A stretch of DNA of 64,000 nucleotides, taken from assembly GCF_902859805.1 (NCBI RefSeq), contig NZ_CADIKC010000022.1:1-64000 (forward strand), in the 5' to 3' direction. The translations under genes were made by a program, and so were the position numbers. The DNA comes from Paraburkholderia sediminicola. GTDB lineage: Bacteria; Pseudomonadota; Gammaproteobacteria; Burkholderiales; Burkholderiaceae. The notes below the pieces were generated by a model that was given only the letters and a program-made list of their open reading frames with translations, did not search any database and was not told where the DNA came from. Shown one piece after another: positions 49,592 to 58,521 of this stretch (the stretch's first letter is position 1; every line of letters starts with the position of its first letter).

Positions 49592-51334
49592 ATGTTCATC
49601 GATACTCGCACTGTTGAACACAACACGGTCATCGAAACGACGGTCTGCATCATCGGCGGAGGTGTGGCCGGTATTACGCTTGCGTTGGAGATGTCGAGGG
49701 CCGGGGTCGACACCTGCATGCTCGAAAGCGGGGGCTTCGGGCCTGATGACGAAACCCGCGACCTCTATCGTGGCGAGAACGTCGGGCTTCCCTATTCGTT
49801 CGCGGACGGCTCGCGCAGCCGTTATTTTGGAGGCAGCAGCAACTGCTGGGGCGGCTGGTGCCGCCCGCTCGATCCGTGGGACTTCGACAAGCGCGACTGG
49901 ATTCCGCACAGCGGCTGGCCGTTCGGTCTCGACGAACTGGCACCGTATTACGCGCGGACGCATGAGCTGCTGAAGCTCGGCCCGCAGAATTTCGACCCCG
50001 CCTACTGGGAGCGCGAGATCGGACGCCATGACGTGCGCCGCATACCGCTTGCAACCGGCGATATGCGCGATACCGTCGCGCAATTCAGCCCGCCTGTGCG
50101 TTTCGGCAAGGCCTATCGTGACGAGCTCTCGCGTTCGGCGCGGGTGCGCGTGTTCCTGTATGCGAACGTGCAGAATATCGACGCCGATGCGGACGGCACG
50201 TCGGTTTCGCGGCTTCAGGTAGCGACCATCAGCGGGCGCAAGATGACGGTGACCGCGAAGATTTTCGTGCTCGCCACGGGCGGCATCGAGAATGCGCGGC
50301 TTCTACTCGCTTCGAACAACGTGCAGGCGGCAGGCCTCGGCAATGCCAACGATCTGGTGGGCCGCTACTTCATGGATCATCCGCGGATGATGTCGGGCAA
50401 GGTGCGTTTTCGTCCGGGCAATGCGCGCAACAAGCTGTATGACATCAAGTATCACTATCAGAATGCCGCGGTGTCAGCGCACGGCACGAAAATCTCCTCA
50501 CAGTTCGCACCAAAGCAGGAATTGATGGAACGCGAGAAGCTGCTGAATTCGCGCGTGTGGCTCTATTCGCGCTGGTACGGCGAAGGAACCGCAGGGTCCG
50601 AGGCGCTGATCCACTGCAAGGAAGCGCTGTTGCAGAAGGACCAGCCGGGCCGCAGTCTGAAGACCGATGTCGCGACGATGATCGCGCATCCGCTGCATAC
50701 GGTGGGCTACGGTCTGACGCGGCTGCTGCAATGGCCCGCGCTGATCACCGACGTGACCTTGCAGGCGATCGTCGAAGCGGTGCCCGATCCCGATAGCCGT
50801 GTCACGTTGTCGGCAGATAAACGCGACCGCTTCGGCATGCCACGCGTGAAGGTGGAGTGGCGTCTGGGCGAACAGGTGCAACGCACCTTCGATAAAACCT
50901 TCGCGTTGCTCGCGCAGGAGTTGCAGATGGCGGGCATTGCTGATGTCGAACTCGACGCGCCGCTCGAAGGCCGTCGCTGGCCGGCGAAACTGGAGGGTAC
51001 GTGGCATCACATGGGCACTACGCGCATGCACGATTCGCCGCGTGAAGGCGTGGTCGATCGCGATTGCAAAGTGCACGGCATGAGCAATTTTTATGTGGCG
51101 GGCAGTTCCGTGTTTCCGACCGTCGGCGCCAACTTTCCGACCATCACGATTGCCGCGCTTGCGCTACGCCTCGCGGGTCATCTGGTGCGGCAACTCGATG
51201 TCCCGGATATTGTCGGCAATACGCGGGGCGATGCCGCCAACAGTTCCCTGATGTCGATTCAGACGCTGCAGCCTCAAGTCGAAACGCTGCCGATCGCAGC
51301 CTCGACCTTGACGCCGTTGATGAAGGAGCAGTGA
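49592..51334 (+). CDS. GMC-family FAD-dependent oxidoreductase
   Basis: A 580-residue flavoenzyme. TVCIIGGGVAGITLALEMS (about 17-35) is the FAD-binding GxGxxG region, FGGSSNCWGGWCRPL (about 74-88) the second FAD signature, and near the C-terminus WHHMGTTRMHD (about 471-481) and VGANFPTITIAALALRLA (about 511-528) carry the catalytic His and Asn regions. No signal peptide is visible, so it is cytoplasmic. GMC enzymes oxidise alcohols or sugars; none is standard in known EPS pathways such as colanic acid or cepacian. The last codons are duplicated downstream of the next gene. Confidence 0.92.
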   Translation: MFIDTRTVEHNTVIETTVCIIGGGVAGITLALEMSRAGVDTCMLESGGFGPDDETRDLYRGENVGLPYSFADGSRSRYFGGSSNCWGGWCRPLDPWDFDKRDWIPHSGWPFGLDELAPYYARTHELLKLGPQNFDPAYWEREIGRHDVRRIPLATGDMRDTVAQFSPPVRFGKAYRDELSRSARVRVFLYANVQNIDADADGTSVSRLQVATISGRKMTVTAKIFVLATGGIENARLLLASNNVQAAGLGNANDLVGRYFMDHPRMMSGKVRFRPGNARNKLYDIKYHYQNAAVSAHGTKISSQFAPKQELMEREKLLNSRVWLYSRWYGEGTAGSEALIHCKEALLQKDQPGRSLKTDVATMIAHPLHTVGYGLTRLLQWPALITDVTLQAIVEAVPDPDSRVTLSADKRDRFGMPRVKVEWRLGEQVQRTFDKTFALLAQELQMAGIADVELDAPLEGRRWPAKLEGTWHHMGTTRMHDSPREGVVDRDCKVHGMSNFYVAGSSVFPTVGANFPTITIAALALRLAGHLVRQLDVPDIVGNTRGDAANSSLMSIQTLQPQVETLPIAASTLTPLMKEQ

Positions 51335-51362
51335 AAAACAAGCGGTGACGGGGTGCGCCTCG
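51273..51362 (+). repeat. Direct repeat A (3' end of GMC gene and trailer)
   Basis: Covers the last 20 codons of the GMC gene and about 28 bp beyond, including GCCGATCGCAGCCTCGACCT, GTTGATGAAGGAG and CGGTGACGG. A close copy lies at 54179-54270, offset 2907 bp. The two enclose the GH95 gene and its leader. Confidence 0.9.
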
Positions 51363-51393
51363 CGCCGTAGTCACCGAAGATATTGATCACGAT

Positions 51394-51421
51394 GCAGGCC
51401 ACCCTACCGACGGTGGCCTGC
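51394..51421 (+). terminator. Hairpin with 10-bp arms downstream of GMC gene
   Basis: GCAGGCCACC (51394-51403) / GGTGGCCTGC (51412-51421), eight-base loop, no T-run. It may end the main EPS transcript or protect its 3' end. Confidence 0.45.
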
Positions 51422-51552
51422 GTCGCGGCAAAGCCGTCGCCCCCGTTTGCTTTGCCGCGGCGATATTTCGTCATCCTGCTCACATAGCGGGAAACATCTC
51501 CTGAAGTTCCTTCGCCTCCCTCCAGTTATTTCAACGTTCCTACCTGTGTGCC

Positions 51553-51584
51553 GCGAGCGTTTTGCAGATGCACAAAACGCTCGC
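51553..51584 (+). promoter_or_regulatory. Hairpin with 12-bp arms in GH95 leader
   Basis: GCGAGCGTTTTG (51553-51564) / CAAAACGCTCGC (51573-51584) with an eight-base loop, about 175 bp ahead of the GH95 start. Not followed by T residues; a leader RNA element or protein site. Confidence 0.45.
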
Positions 51585-51757
51585 CGGACCTGTCGCATGT
51601 GACTCCCCGCCAGACAGACCGTCCAATTTCGGTACCGCTTTGCTGCGCGCGTACCGAGGGAAAAACCTAATGTCTGGAGAATCCCCGCTAAGTGCATATT
51701 TGCACAAAATATTTATAGGTGGATCTTTCGGGGAAACTTCGCGAACCAGGAGACAGG

Positions 51758-54178
51758 ATGAAAACGTCCGTAAACCAGAAGCGTCGCAGGCTCCTCAAAC
51801 TCGGCGGTGTAGCCGCCATCCTGCCGGTGGCAGGCGGCGGCACCGGCAACCATGCGGCGATACGTTCCGCACAGGCCAGCGAAAGCGGCACCTTCCCGAG
51901 CACCGATCCACTCTCCACTTCCGCACAAGCTGCTTCACCGCTCCTCTCCGCCGATCGGGCGCTGCTGTTCCAGTACGATCAACCCGCCGTCGAATCCAGC
52001 ATGCAGTTTCAGGGCCTGCCGGTCGGCAATGGCCGTCTGGGCGCGCTGGCAGGCGGCGCAAGCGAGAGGGAAGCGCTTTACCTCAACGAGATCACGCTAT
52101 GGTCGGGCAGCAAGGACGTCGTCGACCTGTCCTATACGACAACCGGCATGGGCACCTATCTGTCGCTAGGCAAGCTCTATATCGATCTCCCCGCTCACGC
52201 CGGCGCCACGAGCTACCAGCGCTCGCTCGACATCAGCAATGCGCTTGTGCGCACGCAGTACAGTGTCGGCGGCAGGACCTACCGGCGCGAGATCTTCAGC
52301 AGCTTTCCCGACAATGTGATCGTCGTGCGGCTCACCTCGGACGGCGGCACCTACAACGGAACGGTGTCGCTGATCGACGGTCAGGGCACCCAGACCATAG
52401 GCGAGTCGAATCATGCGCTGTCGTTCTCGGGTTCGGTCGGCGGTAGCGGAGAGCTGTACGCCACGTACCTGTCGGTTATTCCGGATGCGGGGGTCGCGCG
52501 GTTCAACTCCGCCACTGGGCAGATCACGCTGCAGAATTGTCCTGCGCTCACGATCATCATTGCGGCACGCACCGATTACACGGGGCGCTACGTCGATAGT
52601 TACCTGACGGGCATCAACCCGCGCAGCGCCACGATTGCAGACGTGACGAACGCCGCAGCTCGGGGCTACTGGGATCTTCTGTGGCGTCATGTGCGCGACT
52701 ATCGCGGTCTGTTCGGGCGTATGGAGCTGAACCTCGGCACTTCGAGCGCCGCGCAGAGGGCGCTGACGATTCCGGCCCGCTTGCAGGCGCGCGGGGCGAA
52801 CCCCGCGCTGGCCGATCCCGAGCTCGAAGCGATGTACGTGCAGTTCGGCCGCTACCTCACGATCTCGTCGTCGCGCGGTTCGATGCCAGCGAATCTGCAA
52901 GGCTTGTGGAGTACGACGAACAATCCGCCGTGGATGGCCGACTACCACACCGATATCAACGTGCAGATGAACTACTGGCTCGCCGACCGCGCGGGATTGC
53001 CGGAGTGTCAGTTGCCGTTTGCCGATTACGTCACCGGGCAATATCCGTCGTGGGTCCAGTCCACCCGGAATCATTTCAACGATGCCGCCAACGTGAATTA
53101 CAGCAATTCGAACGGCAAGGTGGCGGGTTGGACGGTGGCGATTTCAACCGGTATCTACGGTTCGATCGGCTGGGATTGGAGCCCGCCGGCAAGCGCGTGG
53201 TATTGCCGCACGCTGTGGAATCACTATCAGTACACGCTTGATAAGCGCTATCTGGCGAACATCTACCCCGTGATGAAATCCGCCTGCGAGTTCTGGCAGG
53301 CGCGCCTGATCCGGGATCCGGCGACGGGGCTGCTCATCGACGACAAGGACTGGTCGCCGGAGCAGGGGCCCCACCAGCAACTCGGCATTACTTATGCACA
53401 GGAACTCGTTTGGGATCTGTTCACCAACACGGTCGCGGCGAGCCAGGTGCTTGGCAAGGATGCGGATTTCGCGCAGACACTCGCGACGCTGAAGGCGAAC
53501 CTCTATCTGCCGAAAGTGAGCCCGACGACCGGCCAGCTTCAGGAATGGATGAGCGACAGTGTGGTCGGCGAAACGGGGCACCGGCACCTGTCGCCGCTGA
53601 TCGGGTGGTTTGAAGGCGAGCGCATCACGCTCGACAGCGATCCGACGCTCGTGGCCGGCGTGAAGGCGCTGCTCACCGCGCGCGGGTTCAACTCGTTCGG
53701 CTGGGGGCTGGCATGGCGCATCGCGTGCTGGGCGCATTTCCACGATGCCGCCACCTGCTATTCGATGATTCCGAAGCTGTTGAATTACTCGGCGGGCAAC
53801 GACGGAGTGAACGGCACGTTTGCCAACATGTTCGACGCTTACGCGCTGTCGAGCAACTCGTCGGCATTCCAGATCGATGCGAACTTCGGCGGTCCGGCGG
53901 CGATACTGGAAATGCTGCTGCAAAGCAGGATGGATCGCATCACGCTGCTGCCCGCGTTGCCGTCGCAATGGGGCACAGGAAGCGTCAAGGGCCTGCGGGC
54001 GAAAGGCGGGTTTGCGGTGGATCTCGCGTGGAGCGGTGGCGCGTTGTCGTCGGTCAAACTCACCAGCGTGGGTGGGACGCGGACAAACCTGTACTACGGC
54101 AATGCTTCGCGTGCGGTCGTGATCCCTGCGAATGGCACCGCCAAGTTCGACGGCAGAATGCAGCCGGTTTCCTGGTAG
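51758..54178 (+). CDS. GH95-family alpha-L-fucosidase-like enzyme, Tat signal
   Basis: An 806-residue exported glycoside hydrolase. The start MKTSVNQKRRRLLKLGGVAA is a twin-arginine signal, and ATG 51758 has AGGAGACAGG before it. The N-terminal beta domain begins at about 70 (LLFQYDQPAVESSMQFQGLPVGNGRLGA, EALYLNEITLWSG). The (alpha/alpha)6 barrel contains NLQGLWSTTNNPPW (about 383-396) and DYHTDINVQMNYW (about 399-411), GH95 hallmarks, then FGWGLAWRIACWAHF (about 646) and FQIDANFGGPAAI (about 704), where the Asp is the expected catalytic base region. The motif is D-I-N where I recall N-x-N in the characterised bifidobacterial enzyme. In an operon region making GDP-fucose it probably trims or cuts the cell's own fucosylated polymer (inference). 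Confidence 0.9.
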   Translation: MKTSVNQKRRRLLKLGGVAAILPVAGGGTGNHAAIRSAQASESGTFPSTDPLSTSAQAASPLLSADRALLFQYDQPAVESSMQFQGLPVGNGRLGALAGGASEREALYLNEITLWSGSKDVVDLSYTTTGMGTYLSLGKLYIDLPAHAGATSYQRSLDISNALVRTQYSVGGRTYRREIFSSFPDNVIVVRLTSDGGTYNGTVSLIDGQGTQTIGESNHALSFSGSVGGSGELYATYLSVIPDAGVARFNSATGQITLQNCPALTIIIAARTDYTGRYVDSYLTGINPRSATIADVTNAAARGYWDLLWRHVRDYRGLFGRMELNLGTSSAAQRALTIPARLQARGANPALADPELEAMYVQFGRYLTISSSRGSMPANLQGLWSTTNNPPWMADYHTDINVQMNYWLADRAGLPECQLPFADYVTGQYPSWVQSTRNHFNDAANVNYSNSNGKVAGWTVAISTGIYGSIGWDWSPPASAWYCRTLWNHYQYTLDKRYLANIYPVMKSACEFWQARLIRDPATGLLIDDKDWSPEQGPHQQLGITYAQELVWDLFTNTVAASQVLGKDADFAQTLATLKANLYLPKVSPTTGQLQEWMSDSVVGETGHRHLSPLIGWFEGERITLDSDPTLVAGVKALLTARGFNSFGWGLAWRIACWAHFHDAATCYSMIPKLLNYSAGNDGVNGTFANMFDAYALSSNSSAFQIDANFGGPAAILEMLLQSRMDRITLLPALPSQWGTGSVKGLRAKGGFAVDLAWSGGALSSVKLTSVGGTRTNLYYGNASRAVVIPANGTAKFDGRMQPVSW

Positions 54179-54238
54179 TCCCAAGCCGAAACGTTGCCGA
54201 TCGCAGCCTCGACCTTGAAGTGGTTGATGAAGGAGTAG
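54179..54238 (+). pseudogene. Vestige of GMC oxidoreductase 3' end
   Basis: Directly after the GH95 stop an in-frame stretch reads SQAETLPIAASTLKWLMKE then TAG, matching the GMC C-terminus PQVETLPIAASTLTPLMKEQ. It has no start and no remaining GMC domain. It is part of direct repeat B, either a leftover of a second GMC copy or of a duplication that brought in the GH95 gene. Confidence 0.8.
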
Positions 54239-54270
54239 TGAAGAGCAACCGGTGACGGTGCGCGCCTCGC
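54179..54270 (+). repeat. Direct repeat B (flanks GH95 gene on its right)
   Basis: Partner of 51273-51362, with scattered substitutions and small indels, mostly in the non-coding trailer where CGGTGACGG and GCGCCTCGCG blocks are kept. It begins one base after the GH95 stop codon. Confidence 0.88.
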
Positions 54271-54292
54271 GGCGCGCGCCGTTATCCCAACG

Positions 54293-55510
54293 TCACTGGC
54301 TTGGTTGAGTTGTGGCTTCGCGCAGCGTGCTGAGCGTGTTTTCGCGCGTTTCGCCGATGCTGCCTTTTGTTTCCAGCAGCGCGGTCAATGCGCTGACCAT
54401 GGTCTCGATCCGGAAGCGCGCTTCGAAAGTGTGAACGGCCTGAGCGCGCATGGCGGCGCGCGCGGCATCGTCGAGTTCGAGCCAGCGCACGAGATTCTGT
54501 TCCGTGCCGTCAACGGTATCGGCGGCCACCATCCCCGCGCCGTCCGCTTCGATCTCGCGCCACACGTTGACCTTATCGGAGATCAGCGCCGGCAGTCCGC
54601 AGCCGAGCGCCTCGGCAACCGCTACACCGAAGTTCTCCTGATGCGAGGGTAGAACGAACACGTCGCTTGCATGAAACGCGCCCCACTTGAGGTCGCCCTG
54701 CAGCATGCCGGGCAGGCTGAGGCGGTGCACGATGCCGGCTGCCTGAGCCTGGGCGCGCAAGCTGGCTACCCAGCCGGTCTCATCGGGACCCGCGATCATG
54801 AGATGCAGCGACGGGTCGCGGCCGGCGATACGCGCGAATGCATCGATTAGCAGATCGCAGCCCTTCTTCGCGTGCACGCGGCCGAGAAACAGCACGATGC
54901 GTTTGCCGCGCAAGCCCGGCACGGCTTGCAGGAACGCTTCGCGTAGCGCCGCTGCGTCGAGCGGCGGCACGGTCGTGCCGTACGGCACGATCCGCTCATG
55001 CGCACGGTACAGCCAGAACGATTGACGGGCGCGCGTACGCTCTTCTTCAGTCGTAAAGATGACGGCGCGTGCATCGCGCAGTACCCGATATTCCGCCCAC
55101 GGCCAGTACAGCCACTTCTTCAGATGCTTGAGCGGGTAAGCCTGTTTGAACCAGGGATCGAGCATGCCGTGCGCGTAGACGTAGTAGGGCACGTCGCTTT
55201 GGCGCAGCGCTTTCCATGCCGCAAAGCCGTGGTACTGCCACAAGCCGTGCACGATGACCGCGTCGAAGCGCTTCGCGTTGGCGGCGAGCCAAGGCGCGAG
55301 TTGCGCGCTGTAGCTATAGCGGCTGTTGACGGGGCCAAACGCGTGGACCGGAAACGGAAACGACGCGAGGTAGGTGTCGCTGGGCGCATCGCAGGTGGCC
55401 ACTTCGATTTCGTGCCCGGCGTCCTGCATCGCCGCGCCGCTACGGCGAACGCCTTCAACCGGGCCGCCGGCGCGGGGATCGACGCTTGCAAGCAGATGGA
55501 GAATTTTCAT
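54293..55510 (-). CDS. GT4-family glycosyltransferase
   Basis: A 405-residue glycosyltransferase. MKILHLLASVDPRAGGPVEGVRR at the N-terminus has the GT4 glycine-rich acceptor loop. The C-terminal half has RIVLFLGRVHAKKGCDLLIDAF (about 208-229) and PSHQENFGVAVAEALGCGLP (about 287-306) with the E-x7-E donor site. Its ATG overlaps the stop of the Wzy-like gene by four bases, so both are translated from one leftward message. Confidence 0.92.
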   Translation of the reverse strand: MKILHLLASVDPRAGGPVEGVRRSGAAMQDAGHEIEVATCDAPSDTYLASFPFPVHAFGPVNSRYSYSAQLAPWLAANAKRFDAVIVHGLWQYHGFAAWKALRQSDVPYYVYAHGMLDPWFKQAYPLKHLKKWLYWPWAEYRVLRDARAVIFTTEEERTRARQSFWLYRAHERIVPYGTTVPPLDAAALREAFLQAVPGLRGKRIVLFLGRVHAKKGCDLLIDAFARIAGRDPSLHLMIAGPDETGWVASLRAQAQAAGIVHRLSLPGMLQGDLKWGAFHASDVFVLPSHQENFGVAVAEALGCGLPALISDKVNVWREIEADGAGMVAADTVDGTEQNLVRWLELDDAARAAMRAQAVHTFEARFRIETMVSALTALLETKGSIGETRENTLSTLREATTQPSQ

Positions 55511-57000
55511 CGGACGATATTCCGTCGATTGGCGTTTTGCGTCGGCGTGGTCCGCGACACGAGAGCGCCGAACTGGCTGGAGCCGGACGTGGTGCTTGCC
55601 GCGTGTGACATGCCGAGGGTCGTCGCGAGATCCGCACGGCCCATGCCGGGCTGGATTCTGCCTGGCAATTCAGGCATGGCGGCCGGCTGTAGATGCGGAG
55701 GCGTAGGCGCACGCTTCACGCGCGCCGGCAGTGCGCGCTGCAGTCGCGCATGCGTGGCGATCATCAGGCCGAGCGCGATGCCGAATATCAGCCCGGAAAA
55801 ACGCGGCCCAAGCGGATTGCCGCCGATCGACGTAGCCGGCAGCGCGGCGAACAGCATGATGGCGCGGCCTAGCACCGGAAGCATGGGTGCGTCTGGAACC
55901 ACCACACGCCAGTAGCGGTAGGAGAAAAAGCAGATTGCCAGCGCGGCCAGGGTCGCCAAAGGCATGGCGATGCCGAACAGCAGGCCGCCGGCGAAGAGCT
56001 GATAGACCCAGAAATTGTGACCCGCCGGCCATTCGTTGATCGCGTAAAAGTCTTTCTCGCTGATCTGGCCGGCAAGGTCCGGCAGGTAGACGGGGGAATA
56101 GCGGTAGTAGTGCCCGTAGCCTTCGCCGAACAGCAGCGTTTCCGGCGAGGACGTCACCTGGTCGTACTGATCGCGCATTTCGGCGAGACGGGTGATCGTG
56201 GTGGGATCCTTGCCGGTAACGGTTTCTTCGGACGCGAAAATGCGCTGCGTCCAGTGTTCGGTGACGGCCGGAAAACTCACTGCCACGATGCCGACCACGG
56301 CTGCCAGCACCGCACCGGTCATCACGCTGCGGGCGGCCGTGCGCCAGATAAGCTGGATCGACGGTGCACTTAGCGCCATCGCGATCAGGAACAGCAGGAC
56401 CGTTCCCACCAGCAAACTGCGCGTCACGCTCAGCAACTCGACGATCACGCTGACCGAGAACACCGCGACGGTGAAAAACGAAAAGCGTCTGGCGACGACG
56501 AATTCGTGCAGCAGCACGGCTTGCAGCCCTAGCAACGTCACGGAGATGATACGAAAGCGCGCGTCCTCGAGGTCGCCACTCGTGGCTAAGCCATAGACGA
56601 AGGTAAACAGGAGACAGATCACATTGGCGACGAACAGGGCCTTCTCGAACTGCGCAATTCTGTATTCGCTCCATGGACGGCAGGCCACAAGATAGCCCAG
56701 CAAAAACAGCAGGAACGGCAGGAGAACGCGTAGATAGTTGCCAGTGTCGTTATCCTGAACAAACTGGGCGACGATGCTGCCGAGCACGCACAGCAGCACG
56801 CTGAAGGTGACGACCGAGCGCAGGCGCGAGCCGTTATGAAAGCGCGGCGCGACCAGGGCGAGAGCGATCCCCGCGGCGATCACGGGAATGACGAAAATGA
56901 ACTGGACGAAGTGGCCTACGTTGGCGTCGGGCGCTTTATAGTCCAGTGCAAGCGGTAGCAGAAATAACCATATCCAGAGCGTCGCATACTGATGGCGCAT
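55507..57000 (-). CDS. O-antigen polymerase/ligase-like membrane protein (Wzy candidate)
   Basis: A 497-residue protein with about ten to twelve hydrophobic helices and a large periplasmic loop at about 290-385, containing TRLAEMRDQYDQVTSSPETLLFGEGYGHYYR and the WPAGHNFWVYQLFAGGLLFG segment (Wzy/WaaL-type G-x-G and H-N motifs). ATG 57000 has GGGGAGGAA before it. Such proteins join repeat units on the periplasmic side. It is the only polymerase-like gene in the window, so it is taken as Wzy of this locus. A Pro/Ala/Arg-rich cytoplasmic tail follows the last helix. Confidence 0.85.
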   Translation of the reverse strand: MRHQYATLWIWLFLLPLALDYKAPDANVGHFVQFIFVIPVIAAGIALALVAPRFHNGSRLRSVVTFSVLLCVLGSIVAQFVQDNDTGNYLRVLLPFLLFLLGYLVACRPWSEYRIAQFEKALFVANVICLLFTFVYGLATSGDLEDARFRIISVTLLGLQAVLLHEFVVARRFSFFTVAVFSVSVIVELLSVTRSLLVGTVLLFLIAMALSAPSIQLIWRTAARSVMTGAVLAAVVGIVAVSFPAVTEHWTQRIFASEETVTGKDPTTITRLAEMRDQYDQVTSSPETLLFGEGYGHYYRYSPVYLPDLAGQISEKDFYAINEWPAGHNFWVYQLFAGGLLFGIAMPLATLAALAICFFSYRYWRVVVPDAPMLPVLGRAIMLFAALPATSIGGNPLGPRFSGLIFGIALGLMIATHARLQRALPARVKRAPTPPHLQPAAMPELPGRIQPGMGRADLATTLGMSHAASTTSGSSQFGALVSRTTPTQNANRRNIVR

Positions 57001-57282
57001 TGCTGATTCCTCCCCGTGCTGTCGATCCGCCGTCGGTCTAAAGCGGACGGTCTCGCATCGGGTCATTGTGCGGGAATATCCCCGCGTGGCCATTGCGCCT
57101 GGCCCGTTTCGTCGCCGTTTGCCTGGGTTCTGGCGACAGGGGCAAGGGCGCTCCCTGCAAGACGCGCGCACACTTGCTGATGTTGTCGGCCAATGCCTTG
57201 ATGTTGGCGCGCACGCACGCGTGCCGCCACCGAAGATGCAAAAAGGGACATGCGCCCACGAATGGTGACAGGGGAGAACAAC

Positions 57283-58431
57283 ATGAAATTATTCGGCGGG
57301 GCGAGACCCTCAACAGCGGGGCGGGCCATCGAGCTGGATTTCGTGCGGGGCATCGCCATTATCATGGTGATGGGGTTTCACTTTCATGCCGTTCAGACCG
57401 GCAACTTCCTGATTGAAATCGTTGAATATCCCCTGAAGAATTTCGGGCGGGAAGGCGTCAATCTGTTCTTTACGCTGAGCGGCTTTCTGGTTGGCGGCCT
57501 GTTGCTTCGACAGTATGCCGAAACCGGTAATGTCGACGCCAAGCGTTTTATCGTCCGGCGAATTTTCCGCATCTGGCCCGCGTATTACGTGTTGATCGCG
57601 TTTCACGTGCTGGCCGGGCGCCATCCGTGGAATACCTTTCTGATCCAGAACCTGACCCACCTGCAGAACTATCTGGGCACCTCGATTACCCAGACCTGGA
57701 GCCTCGCGGTCGAAGAACACTTTTATCTCGTCCTGCCGGCGCTGCTGTTGCTGTTCGCGCGTTGGCGCCTCAGTGCGTGGACGATCGTCGGCGTGCTGAC
57801 GGGAATCTGCGCGGTGGTGCTCACCGCGCGCTGCTTCGCGGTGGCGGGCGGCAATCTGGAAGGCGCATTCGCGTACACGCAATACCGCATCGACAGTCTG
57901 CTGGTCGGCGTGATTCTGTCCGCGATCTACTGGATGAAACCTGGTGTCTATCACCAGATCGCGAAGCGCAAATGGCTGCTGATCGCGAGCGTTGTGGTGC
58001 TGTGCGCGTGGCTCGCCCTTGCGACGAAACACATCGCGCTCGACGAAAGCATCGGCTATACGATTCAGGCGCTCGGTTTTGCCGCGCTGATCGTGTTCGT
58101 GCTGGAGTATTCCGGATCGCTCAAGACGTCGTGGGTGTATCGCGGGATTGCCTGGATCGGCCTCTATTCGTACGGCATTTACCTGTGGCATTCGCTTGCG
58201 CTCGCCCCGGGCGACATGCTGATCCGCAAAATGACCGCCATGGGTCTTGCGCCGAGCGTCATCTGGATCGTGGCGCTTACCGCGCAGTTCGCGTTTGCGT
58301 TTGCGATCGGCTACGTGACCACCCGCGCGATCGAGTATCCGTTCCTGCTGATGCGCAACGCGCTGTTCCCGGCAAAGCGCAACAGTTCGGTGCGCGAAGA
58401 AGTGCCTGTTGCCGGCGGCCAGTTGTCCTGA
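57283..58431 (+). CDS. Acyltransferase-3 (OafA/YrhL-type) membrane O-acyltransferase
   Basis: A 382-residue protein with about ten helices. IELDFVRGIAIIMVMGFHFH (about 13-32) contains the R-x10-H pair of the family, REGVNLFFTLSGFLVGGLLL (about 55-74) the second motif, and TWSLAVEEHFYLVLPALLLL (about 142-161) the conserved EEHFY. ATG 57283 has GGGGAG about six bases before it; starts further up are less well placed. Probably acylates EPS sugars during transit. Divergent from the wzy gene with 282 bp between. Confidence 0.9.
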   Translation: MKLFGGARPSTAGRAIELDFVRGIAIIMVMGFHFHAVQTGNFLIEIVEYPLKNFGREGVNLFFTLSGFLVGGLLLRQYAETGNVDAKRFIVRRIFRIWPAYYVLIAFHVLAGRHPWNTFLIQNLTHLQNYLGTSITQTWSLAVEEHFYLVLPALLLLFARWRLSAWTIVGVLTGICAVVLTARCFAVAGGNLEGAFAYTQYRIDSLLVGVILSAIYWMKPGVYHQIAKRKWLLIASVVVLCAWLALATKHIALDESIGYTIQALGFAALIVFVLEYSGSLKTSWVYRGIAWIGLYSYGIYLWHSLALAPGDMLIRKMTAMGLAPSVIWIVALTAQFAFAFAIGYVTTRAIEYPFLLMRNALFPAKRNSSVREEVPVAGGQLS

Positions 58432-58521
58432 GTACGGTCAACCGTGGGCGGCCTGGCTACGCGCCAGCCGCTCTGAGTTTCTGCCGAGGTGAGGGTGTGT
58501 CGAGGAAGGCGCGTTGCCGCA

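Larger units (their letters stand above)
51335..51757. other. Leader region between GMC and GH95 genes
   Basis: 423 bp without a supported gene. It contains two strong stem-loops (51394-51421 and 51553-51584), a short GTGCA/TGCAC stem in AT-rich DNA at about 51690-51715, and an AGGAGACAGG ribosome site for the GH95 start. Confidence 0.6.

Noticed and set aside
52439..52446. GGCGGTAG, like the ops/JUMPstart core of RfaH-controlled operons
   Set aside because: It lies inside the GH95 coding sequence, far from any operon start, and no JUMPstart context is present.
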